Program-made: the position numbers and the translations under genes
Part shown: positions 14,595 to 22,442 of the stretch, in pieces
Layout: the number at the start of each line of letters is the position of its first letter
Position numbering within the stretch: the first letter of the stretch is position 1
Notes under the pieces: generated by a model
Database searches by the model: none
Seen by the model: only the letters and a program-made list of their open reading frames with translations
Told to the model about the DNA's origin: nothing
Source: G963676795 sp963677215
GTDB lineage: Bacteria; Desulfobacterota; Desulfuromonadia; Desulfuromonadales; Geopsychrobacteraceae
NCBI GenBank assembly: GCA_963677215.1
Contig: OY781919.1
Location: forward strand, 3,720,001 to 3,784,000
Reading direction: 5' to 3'
DNA: 64,000 bases

Positions 14595-16949
14595 TCAATT
14601 TTCCTCCCTGGCAGAGGGAAGTAACGCCAATTCAAGAACTTGATCCATATGACTGACAAGCTCAACCTGAACCGATTTTAATATCACGGCCGAAATGTCC
14701 GCTAGGTTCTTTTCATTCTCCTTGGGAATCAGGACCTTAACGATTCCGCCACGGCGTGCAGCAAGCAGCTTCTCCTTGAGCCCGCCGATCGGCAGCACGC
14801 GGCCACGCAAGGTAACTTCTCCGGTCATAGCAACATCCTGACGAACCGGACGACCGGTCAGAGCCGAAGTCAAGGCAGTCGCCATGGTAATTCCGGCTGA
14901 CGGACCATCCTTGGGAACAGCACCTTCCGGCACATGAATATGAATATCGAGCTTGGAATAAAAATCCTGCTCAAGCTTAAGCTCCTGCCAGCGTGAACGA
15001 ACATAACTGAGCGCTGCCTGGGCCGATTCCTGCATGACCTCTCCAAGCTTACCAGTTACGGTCAACTTGCCACGCCCTGGCAGAGTCGTGACCTCGACAA
15101 GCAGCAGTTCACCACCGGTCTCAGTCCAGGCCAGGCCTGTCGTCACCCCGACCTGATCTTCCTGCTCACGCATTCCATGTTGATACTGAGGAACCCCCAG
15201 CAGCTTCTGGACCTGGGTTTCGCCGATCCTGAAAGGCTTGTCCTTGCCTTCAAGCAGCGCCCGTTTGGCCAGTTTGCGCATCAGGGAAGCGATATTCCGA
15301 TCAAGGCTCCTGACCCCGGACTCACGCGTATAGCGACGTATAACTTCCAACAGAGCAGGATCCGAAACCTTGACCTGAGCCTCACTCAGACCATGGGCCT
15401 CAGTCTGCTTTTTCAGCAGATAGCGACGTGCGATGTGCAGCTTTTCCTCTTCCGAATAACCCTCAATCCTGATCACCTCAAGGCGGTCATGTAAGGGGCG
15501 TGGGATGGAGTGGAGATTGTTGGCAGTAGCAACGAAAAGGGCCTCCGACAGATCGTATTCAACATCGAGGAAATGATCGACAAAGGTTCCGTTCTGTTCC
15601 GGATCGAGGACCTCAAGCAATGCCGATGATGGATCGCCACGAAAATCTGTGCTCATCTTATCAATTTCATCGAGCATGAAGACAGGGTTTCTGACCCCGG
15701 CCTTTTTCATCCCCTGAATAATCTTGCCTGGCATAGCTCCGATATAGGTTCGTCTATGGCCACGAATTTCGGCCTCATCACGAACCCCGCCCAATGAAAT
15801 CCGGACAAACTTACGTTGCAGAGCCTTGGCAATCGAGCGCCCCAGAGAAGTCTTGCCAACCCCGGGAGGACCAACGAGACACAAGATAGGCCCCTTGATT
15901 TTTTTCACCAGGGCCTGAACGGCGAGATACTCAAGGACGCGCTCCTTGACCTGCTGCAAGCCATAGTGATCAGCATCGAGAATTTCTTCAGCAGTCACTA
16001 GGTCATAGCGATCCTTGGTTCCCTTGCTCCAGGGCAGAGACAATAGCCATTCAATATAATTCCTGACCACCGTTGCCTCGGCGGACATCGGCGACATCAG
16101 CTTGAGCTTACGCAGTTCTGCTCGCGTTTTTTCCGCGGCTTCTTTGGACATCTTCTTTTTTTCAATCTGTTCCTCAAAATGAAGAATCTCCTGTTTGAAC
16201 TCGTCCTGCTCCCCCAGCTCCTTCTGAATCGCACGCATCTGTTCATTCAGATAGTATTCTTTCTGGCTGCGCTCCATCTGGCTCTTGACGCGACTGCGAA
16301 TACGCCCTTCGATCTGCAGAATCTCAATCTCCTGCTCCAGCAGTGCCAAGATGTGTTCTAGGCGCTGGCCAGGATCGAGAATTTCGAGAATCTCCTGACG
16401 ATCGATTAGCGGCACCTGGAGATGGCCGGCAACAGTATCCGCTAGGCGTGACGGATCATCAATGCCAGCAATGCTGTTACTGACCTCGGCGGGAATTTTT
16501 TTACTCAAACCGACATAGGTTTCAAAAGTCGTCAGAATAGCTCGCATTACCGCTTCCAGCTCTGAAGAGTCGGCTACCAACTCTTCAAGCGCTGTAACGC
16601 GTGCCTCAAGCAACTCCTCAGAAGGGACAAGTTCGTCAAGACGGCCACGCCAGAGCCCTTCGATCAGAACTTTGACGGTTCCATCTGGAAGCTTCAAAAG
16701 CTGGACGATTTTGCCGACGGTACCGACCGGATAGAGATCCTCATGGGCCGGTGATTCAGTTTTCGAATCCTTCTGACAGACCAGAAAAATCAGTTTTTCT
16801 CCATCCGACGCCTTATTCAACGCACCGATGGAATGCGCGCGGCCGACAAACAACGGCGCAGCCATATGTGGGAAAATGACAATATCGCGGAGGGGCAACA
16901 TTGGCAAAAGCTGTTCGTTTACAGAATGCTCAATTGTAATCTCAGACAT
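14595..16949 (-). CDS. lon: ATP-dependent protease LonA
   Basis: 784 aa. Domain order: LON substrate-binding N-terminus (LPMLPLRDIVIFPHMAAPLFVGR, about 14-210), coiled-coil linker, AAA+ module with Walker A GPPGVGKT and Walker B FMLDEIDK, then the protease domain with the catalytic Ser in KDGPSAGITM and Lys in GGLKEKLLAARRGGI. It degrades misfolded and regulatory proteins in the cytoplasm. ATG at 16949. It sits between clpX and the HU gene; the hairpin at 16966 separates it from clpX. Confidence 0.97.
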   Translation of the reverse strand: MSEITIEHSVNEQLLPMLPLRDIVIFPHMAAPLFVGRAHSIGALNKASDGEKLIFLVCQKDSKTESPAHEDLYPVGTVGKIVQLLKLPDGTVKVLIEGLWRGRLDELVPSEELLEARVTALEELVADSSELEAVMRAILTTFETYVGLSKKIPAEVSNSIAGIDDPSRLADTVAGHLQVPLIDRQEILEILDPGQRLEHILALLEQEIEILQIEGRIRSRVKSQMERSQKEYYLNEQMRAIQKELGEQDEFKQEILHFEEQIEKKKMSKEAAEKTRAELRKLKLMSPMSAEATVVRNYIEWLLSLPWSKGTKDRYDLVTAEEILDADHYGLQQVKERVLEYLAVQALVKKIKGPILCLVGPPGVGKTSLGRSIAKALQRKFVRISLGGVRDEAEIRGHRRTYIGAMPGKIIQGMKKAGVRNPVFMLDEIDKMSTDFRGDPSSALLEVLDPEQNGTFVDHFLDVEYDLSEALFVATANNLHSIPRPLHDRLEVIRIEGYSEEEKLHIARRYLLKKQTEAHGLSEAQVKVSDPALLEVIRRYTRESGVRSLDRNIASLMRKLAKRALLEGKDKPFRIGETQVQKLLGVPQYQHGMREQEDQVGVTTGLAWTETGGELLLVEVTTLPGRGKLTVTGKLGEVMQESAQAALSYVRSRWQELKLEQDFYSKLDIHIHVPEGAVPKDGPSAGITMATALTSALTGRPVRQDVAMTGEVTLRGRVLPIGGLKEKLLAARRGGIVKVLIPKENEKNLADISAVILKSVQVELVSHMDQVLELALLPSAREEN

Positions 16950-16965
16950 AACCTTGCCATAAAGT

Positions 16966-17005
16966 GAAAAAGGAGCGCACTGCCGGAATCAGCAGTAAGC
17001 GCTCC
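16966..17005 (-). terminator. Terminator or attenuator between clpX and lon
   Basis: On the minus strand GGAGCGC-TT-ACTGC (17005-16992) pairs with GCAGTGCGCTCC (16983-16972), followed by TTTTTC. It ends the tig-clpPX transcript or reduces read-through into lon. Confidence 0.75.
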
Positions 17006-17030
17006 CTGTATTCTAAACAGATATTTTACG

Positions 17031-18278
17031 TCATGCACTTTCGGCGACATCGTAAAGGATAATCGGCTTGACTCCCTTAGTAATCACCTCTTCACTGATA
17101 ACAACTTCCTTGACCCGATCCTGAGAAGGAATGTCATACATGATATCAAGCATGGCATTCTCCATGATCGAGCGCAAACCACGCGCCCCGGTTTTACGTT
17201 CCAAAGCCTGACGGGCAATCGCGACCAGCGCACCATCGGTAAACTTCAGATGAACCTTCTCCATATCGAAGAGCCGCTGATACTGCTTGATCAAGGCATT
17301 CTTCGGTTCGCGAAGAATCTGAATCAACGCTTCCTCGTCCAGTTCGGTGAGTGTGGCAATAACCGGCACACGACCGACAAATTCAGGAATCAGGCCGAAT
17401 TTCAACAGATCGCTCGGTTGAATTTGGGAGAAAAGCTCACCAAGAGGCACGTCCTTGACTGAACGGACCTCCGCACCAAAGCCCATGCGCTTGGAAGTGG
17501 TCCGCTTGTTGATGATCTTTTCCAGACCGGAAAAAGCCCCGCCACAGATGAACAGGATATTGGTGGTATCGACCTTGAGGAACTCCTGCTGCGGATGCTT
17601 ACGGCCGCCCTTGGGTGGCACACTCGCAGTGGTACCTTCAATAATCTTCAGCAGCGCCTGCTGGACTCCCTCACCTGAAACATCACGGGTGATTGACGGT
17701 GACTCAGACTTGCGGGCGATCTTATCGACCTCGTCGATATAGATGATCCCCTTCTGCGCTTTTTCAAGATCGTAATCTGCCGCCTGCAGCAGATTGAGGA
17801 TAATGTTCTCGACATCCTCACCGACATAGCCGGCTTCGGTCAGATTGGTTGCATCAGCAATTGTGAAAGGAACATCGAGAACCTTTGCCAAAGTCTGCGC
17901 AAGCAGTGTTTTTCCGCTGCCGGTCGGACCGAGAAGCAGAATGTTACTTTTCTGGATCTCGATATCGTCATGCTTTTCAGCAAACTCGACACGCTTGTAA
18001 TGGTTATAAACAGCGACCGACAGAATTTTTTTCGCACGTTCCTGGCCGACGACATATTCATCAAGGATGTCCTTGATCTCTACCGGTTTCGGCAACTGCT
18101 TCGTTTCACCGGTAGCAGACTGATCAAGCCTGGCCTCTTCATCTATAATGTCGTTGCACAGCTCGATGCACTCATCACAGATATAGACAGTTGGACCGGC
18201 AATCAGCTTTTTGACTTCATCCTGCGACTTGCCGCAGAACGAGCAGGTCAATTGGCTGTTTTCATCTTTTTGACTCAC
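17031..18278 (-). CDS. clpX: ClpX, ATPase subunit of the ClpXP protease
   Basis: 415 aa. The N-terminal zinc finger (CSFCGK... ICDECIELC) precedes the AAA+ module: Walker A GPTGSGKT, Walker B IYIDEVDK, pore loop GYVG, sensor/arginine region GARGLRSIME. It unfolds tagged substrates and feeds them to ClpP. I chose GTG at 18278 because GGGGG lies 8 nt upstream and the protein then opens MSQKDENSQLTCSFC; TTG and GTG codons further up (18296, 18287) are less well placed. It follows clpP by 25 nt. Confidence 0.96.
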   Translation of the reverse strand: MSQKDENSQLTCSFCGKSQDEVKKLIAGPTVYICDECIELCNDIIDEEARLDQSATGETKQLPKPVEIKDILDEYVVGQERAKKILSVAVYNHYKRVEFAEKHDDIEIQKSNILLLGPTGSGKTLLAQTLAKVLDVPFTIADATNLTEAGYVGEDVENIILNLLQAADYDLEKAQKGIIYIDEVDKIARKSESPSITRDVSGEGVQQALLKIIEGTTASVPPKGGRKHPQQEFLKVDTTNILFICGGAFSGLEKIINKRTTSKRMGFGAEVRSVKDVPLGELFSQIQPSDLLKFGLIPEFVGRVPVIATLTELDEEALIQILREPKNALIKQYQRLFDMEKVHLKFTDGALVAIARQALERKTGARGLRSIMENAMLDIMYDIPSQDRVKEVVISEEVITKGVKPIILYDVAESA

Positions 18279-18303
18279 GTATGACACCCCCGTCAAAACG
18301 AAA

Positions 18304-18891
18304 TTATGAAGGTTTTTTCTCTACTATCGAGTCGATAATACCATAAGTGCGTGCCGTTTCGCTATCCATGAAAAAATCTCGTTCAGTATCAGCGGCGATT
18401 TTCTCAATGGCCTGACCGGTATGGTGGGCCAGAATACCGTTCAAGTGCTCACGCAGACGCAGAATTTCCTGAGCATGAATGTTAATATCGGTCGCCTGCC
18501 CCTTGAAGCCACCCAGCGGCTGGTGGATCATGATTCTGGCGTTTGGCAGCGCAAAACGCTTACCAGGCTCACCGGCCGTCAGTAGCACAGCGCCCATGCT
18601 TGCAGCCTGACCTACACAGATTGTTGATACCGGCGCCCTTAGGTACTGCATAGTGTCGTAGATTGCCATCCCCGCAGTCACTACCCCCCCGGGAGAGTTG
18701 ATGTACAGATGGATATCGCGTTCCGGATCTTCCGATTCCAGAAAAAGCATCTGAGCAACAATCAGATTGGCCATGTGGTCTTCAATTTCACCACTCAAAA
18801 AGATGATACGGTCTTTCAGCAAGCGAGAGTAAATATCATAGGAACGTTCTCCCCTCCCCGTATCTTCTACAACATATGGTACCAGGCTCAT
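18304..18891 (-). CDS. clpP: ClpP protease subunit
   Basis: 195 aa serine peptidase. The catalytic Ser is in GQAASMGAVLL, His in RIMIHQPLGG, and Asp follows in the ERDFFMD region. YINSPGGVVTAGMAIYDTMQ is the oxyanion-strand signature. The N-terminus MSLVPYVVEDTGRGERSYDIYSRLLKDRI is typical. It starts 1 nt after the tig stop, so the two are coupled. Confidence 0.97.
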   Translation of the reverse strand: MSLVPYVVEDTGRGERSYDIYSRLLKDRIIFLSGEIEDHMANLIVAQMLFLESEDPERDIHLYINSPGGVVTAGMAIYDTMQYLRAPVSTICVGQAASMGAVLLTAGEPGKRFALPNARIMIHQPLGGFKGQATDINIHAQEILRLREHLNGILAHHTGQAIEKIAADTERDFFMDSETARTYGIIDSIVEKKPS

Positions 18892-18892
18892 A

Positions 18893-20227
18893 TCAAGACT
18901 CCTTTTCGTCGGTTTCTCCAGCTTCGTCTTCTTCTACCTGAGGTTCCACTTCTGTAATTACAGCCTGCGCAGTCAGGAAATCAACTGCCTTGTCATGCTC
19001 AATCTGTGCTTTCAGACCATCAAGGGCCTGCTCTGTTTCGAAATATTTCTTGATCTGCTCAACAGGGGTCTTGCTCTGCTCGGAAAATTCAGCAATCTTT
19101 GCTTCAACATCAGCATCCTGAGCAACAATCTCTTCCTGCTTGGCAACTGCCTGAAGCAGAAGATCGCCCTTCACTTGCTGTTCAGCCATATCATAATAGC
19201 TCTTATTGAATGCCTCGTCATTCATGCCGAGCATTTCAAGGGTCATCCCCTGAGCCTTCAGACGCTGAGCGAAGTTGTCTTTCATATAACGTAACTGATT
19301 TTCAACCATTCCGCTAGGAACCTCGATCGGATTCTTTTCGATCAGAGCCAGCATCAGCTTTTCCTGTAGCTGAGATTCAATCCGCTGTTCTTCCTGCTTT
19401 CTGGCATTTTCGGCAATTTTGCCCTTAAGTTCAGCTAGATCTTCTGCATCGAACTGCTTGGCAAAATCATCGTCAATCTTCGGCGCGACTTTTTCCTTGA
19501 TCTCCTTGACCAGAACCTTGAAGATAGCCGGCTTGCCGGCCAGATTCTTGGCACCGTAATTCTCAGGAAAGGTCACCTCGACATCCTTCTCCTGCTCACG
19601 CTTCATGCCGACAATCTGGTCTTCAAAACCCGGAATGAAGCTGTTGGAACCCAGCTCAAGCTGATAATCCTTGGCCGCGCCACCTTCAAACAGCTCACCA
19701 TCGACAGAACCTTCGAAATCGATGATAACAGTGTCCTCTTCACGGGCTTTTTTACGGCTGGTAACTTCAAGCTGGACACGTGCGGCTGCCATCTGCTCAA
19801 GCTGTTTTTCGACAACTGAAGCTTCATCGAAGGACAGCTTTTCTTTCTCAACAGTCAGCCCCTTATAATCTTTGGCTTCAACAATCGGACGGACTTCAAC
19901 TTCTGCCTCATAAGTGAAAGACTTGTCCTTCTCGACTACGGCAGTTTCAGTAACCTGTGGCTGAGAAACCGGCTCGATCTTCTGATCGATCATCGCCTTA
20001 TAAAGAGTATTATTGATCAGAGTACCAGCAGCATCATATTGAGCCTTAGGACCGTAATGCTGCTCAAGAACCTTTTGAGGCACCTTACCCTTACGGAAGC
20101 CCTTGATATTGACAGTCTTGGCGATCTGCTTGAAAGCTTTTGCCAATTCCTCATTGACAACGTCTTCGGAGACCTCGATGACAAGCTTTTTCTTGATTGA
20201 ACTTAATTCTTCAACTCTGACATTCAT
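18893..20227 (-). CDS. tig: Trigger factor (ribosome-associated chaperone and prolyl isomerase)
   Basis: 444 aa. The N-terminal ribosome-binding domain carries GFRKGKVPQKVLEQHYG; the central FKBP-like domain (about 150-245) includes DTVIIDFEGSVDGELFEGGAAKDYQLELGS and FIPGFEDQIVGMK; the C-terminal helical arms are Gln/Glu-rich and end in an acidic tail. It binds nascent chains at the ribosome exit. The ATG at 20227 has AGGAAGG upstream; a longer reading would run into the tRNA-Leu gene. Confidence 0.95.
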   Translation of the reverse strand: MNVRVEELSSIKKKLVIEVSEDVVNEELAKAFKQIAKTVNIKGFRKGKVPQKVLEQHYGPKAQYDAAGTLINNTLYKAMIDQKIEPVSQPQVTETAVVEKDKSFTYEAEVEVRPIVEAKDYKGLTVEKEKLSFDEASVVEKQLEQMAAARVQLEVTSRKKAREEDTVIIDFEGSVDGELFEGGAAKDYQLELGSNSFIPGFEDQIVGMKREQEKDVEVTFPENYGAKNLAGKPAIFKVLVKEIKEKVAPKIDDDFAKQFDAEDLAELKGKIAENARKQEEQRIESQLQEKLMLALIEKNPIEVPSGMVENQLRYMKDNFAQRLKAQGMTLEMLGMNDEAFNKSYYDMAEQQVKGDLLLQAVAKQEEIVAQDADVEAKIAEFSEQSKTPVEQIKKYFETEQALDGLKAQIEHDKAVDFLTAQAVITEVEPQVEEDEAGETDEKES

Positions 20228-20319
20228 GACGATTCCTTCCTGAGCTGGTCCTTTTCGACAGTAGAAGCTTTTGGTATGAAACAGGAGACAACAGCGAACT
20301 GCAGACTTGGACCAGGCTA

Positions 20320-20405
<86 letters not shown>

Positions 20406-20452
20406 AATGTTATAAGATATTTAATTATCGATACAAGCCTATATAAGCAACA

Positions 20453-20507
20453 ATGCTCACCTTCCAAACCCACCCTGTCGGGCTTTCTGAGTGTGAAAAG
20501 TGAGCAT
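20453..20507. other. Hairpin in the tRNA-Leu/tRNA-His spacer
   Basis: ATGCTCAC (20453-20460) pairs with GTGAGCAT (20500-20507), with some inner pairing, in the 113-nt spacer between two tRNA genes. No T-run follows. It may guide processing of the tRNA precursor. Confidence 0.45.
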
Positions 20508-20518
20508 GTCATTGTAAA

Positions 20519-20595
20519 TGGGGTGAGTGAAGGGGCTTGAACCCTCGACAACTGGAGCCACAATCCAGTGCTCTACCAACTGAGCTACACCCACC
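20519..20595 (-). tRNA. tRNA-His (GTG)
   Basis: 77 nt counting the encoded G(-1), with CCA. Acceptor GTGGGTG pairs with CACTCAC, discriminator C; anticodon loop ATTGTGG gives GTG. The extra 5' G and discriminator C are the His identity pair. Confidence 0.95.
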
Positions 20596-20646
20596 AGAAA
20601 AGTCCGCCTAAACTACGGAAGAGCCATTTCTTTGTCAACCAAAAAA

Positions 20647-20723
<77 letters not shown>

Positions 20724-20776
20724 TTACACCCCGCATTTCCTTGGATCAGCGGTCCTGCTCGACGGCAAGGTGCGTT

Positions 20777-20805
20777 TTTCTAGCACGCGGCAAAAAGTTT
20801 TGCAA
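20777..20805 (-). promoter_or_regulatory. Predicted promoter of the tRNA Arg-His-Leu cluster
   Basis: On the minus strand TTGCAA (20805-20800), a 17-nt spacer and TAGAAA (20782-20777), with TGC directly before the -10 (extended -10). It lies 54 nt upstream of tRNA-Arg; read-through could also help transcribe tig-clpPX. Confidence 0.6.
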
Positions 20806-20862
20806 TAAAAAATTCACCCGTTCATCAGGTTCTCGAACAACCCCAAAAAACCTTCGATATTT

Positions 20863-21561
20863 CTAAGGATTATCCATATTCTGATCATCTGCAAAGGGGT
20901 CGAATGGCAATGGCTTGTCCTGCCCACCTGTGCCTGTCACTACGTCACGAAGAGGATCATCATCAAAAGGATCAATAATCCCGGCCTGCTCCGAACCGGC
21001 AATACTCAAAGTTCGCTGCAGCAAATCAAACTCGACGCCAAATCCCGGGTCATTATCAAACGGGTCCGACGTCATCACGACAGACGGAGTAACATCGACA
21101 TCAGGATCCTCAGCGAAGACGTCCCTGTGCCTGTTTGCTGGTGAATCAACACGCGCCTTGATGATATCAGCCAGAGAATGGGCCCCGTGGGCATGATCGA
21201 CCAGATCAAAGGTATAAACAAGATCATTTATCAAGGCCCGGGGAACAGGTAAAGACTCCCGGTAAAGAACCGAGAGTTGCAACAGCCAGTCACAGGCCAG
21301 TTCGATAACTTCAATTTCAAGTTTTTCTGGCATGGTCCTGTCATGCTGATGGCGGACCAGCAAATCATCTAGCTTCCGACCCACCTGACGGAAAGCATCA
21401 TCCTGAGCATCCACAGAAAGCTCAACGATACGCCCAGCGGCAATAGCGGCCTCATGCAGACCGGATTCATCCTTACGTAGCGACACCCCCGCCTTGACAG
21501 CCTCGGCCAGAGCTCTTAACTGGCCAGCAAAAGAACTACGACCTACTCCCGAGTCCTGCAT
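20863..21561 (-). CDS. Hypothetical protein with three DPF-type motifs
   Basis: 232 aa, family not recognised. Residues about 1-140 look helical with no membrane segment. The acidic C-terminal third carries three spaced motifs, DPFDNDP, DPFDDDP and DPFADD, in an otherwise low-complexity Asp-rich tail; these look like repeated short linear docking motifs. It is 98 bp downstream of the interrupted tonB-like gene and in the same direction, so it probably belongs to the histidine kinase operon. No function can be assigned. Confidence 0.7.
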   Translation of the reverse strand: MQDSGVGRSSFAGQLRALAEAVKAGVSLRKDESGLHEAAIAAGRIVELSVDAQDDAFRQVGRKLDDLLVRHQHDRTMPEKLEIEVIELACDWLLQLSVLYRESLPVPRALINDLVYTFDLVDHAHGAHSLADIIKARVDSPANRHRDVFAEDPDVDVTPSVVMTSDPFDNDPGFGVEFDLLQRTLSIAGSEQAGIIDPFDDDPLRDVVTGTGGQDKPLPFDPFADDQNMDNP

Positions 21562-21659
21562 CCAGATTCTCCTTGTAGATACATTTCATTTCCATTAAAG
21601 CCGGAATCATTTATTGGCTCGCATTAAAGAACGATAGCATAAAACACATCAAACAAAAC

Positions 21660-22442
21660 TTATTTCAAGACAAATTCAAAAGGAACAATAACATGCCCCT
21701 CTACAGTCCTGCCATTTTTCATAGCCGGGATAAAAACCCATGAACCTATCGATTGTCGGGCTGCGCGGTCGAGAATTCGATAACCGCTCGAAGCTTGTAA
21801 CTTCAGGTCACACACCTTGCCATCCTCTCCAATCAGAACATCAAAACTGACCGTACTGCTCCTGTCCCGGTCCAGAGCGCGCTTCCGATAAACGGGTCTG
21901 GGGCAGAGAGCATAACGCGGGGCGGCCCGGACAGAAGCAGGGCCCGACTCTCCTTTCAGCGTGTCACCCTCAGCCGCGATCTGAGCAGCCTCCGCCGGAC
22001 GATCCGCTGCCTCGAACTCGGTAGCGGGATTATTCTCTGTCGTCACAGGCCGCACAAAAAGATTACTACCCGTGGTTTCTGCTCCATATTCTTTCAACGG
22101 ATCAGCCGGCTGGACCACAAGCACGGCGACGCCCCTCTTTTCGGCTCCGACTGAAGGCTGATCCTCCGCTAGAGGAGCAGTATCAGTAAAGGTTCCGGCA
22201 ACCACCTGATCTTCAGCCTCAGCGTTCCTCCCACTCTGGCTGACCGGCTTATTCAGAGACGGAACGGGCGGCACATAGTCCTGATTATTTCTGTCGAGCA
22301 GGCGACAATCGTTCCCCGTTCGAAAGGACGCACTTCAGCTCCGGTCATTCGTCCAGGATAAAAAAAGACCGTGAACGAGAAAAGAAATCAGGATGCAGCC
22401 GTACAATAAATTATTTTTCATCGACAACAGCTTCACCTGCAT
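21660..22442 (-). pseudogene. TonB-like energy transducer interrupted by an in-frame TGA
   Basis: The reading frame from the ATG at 22442 gives MQVKLLSMKNNLLYG followed by a membrane helix with SFLVHGLFL (the Ser-x3-His pattern of TonB anchors), then TGA at 22337-22335 after codon 35. The same frame stays open for 224 more codons: a Pro/Glu/Ala-rich linker and a C-terminal TonB domain (RPVYRKRAL... SFDVLIGEDGKVCDLKLQASSGYRILDRAARQSIGSWVFIPAMKNGRTVEGHVIVPFEFVLK). The ATG overlaps the stop of the propeller gene (TAATG). A restart at GTG 22274 would give a 204-aa protein with no membrane anchor. Most likely a nonsense mutation or a sequencing error; UGA recoding is the less likely alternative. 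Confidence 0.75.

Noticed and set aside
20724..20862. Possible small gene between tRNA-Arg and the DPF-motif gene
   Set aside because: No frame with a ribosome site; the stretch is explained by the tRNA promoter.
22290..22337. Selenocysteine insertion in the tonB-like gene
   Set aside because: No convincing hairpin follows the TGA, and the residue falls in a linker with no redox role; kept only as a test in the finding.
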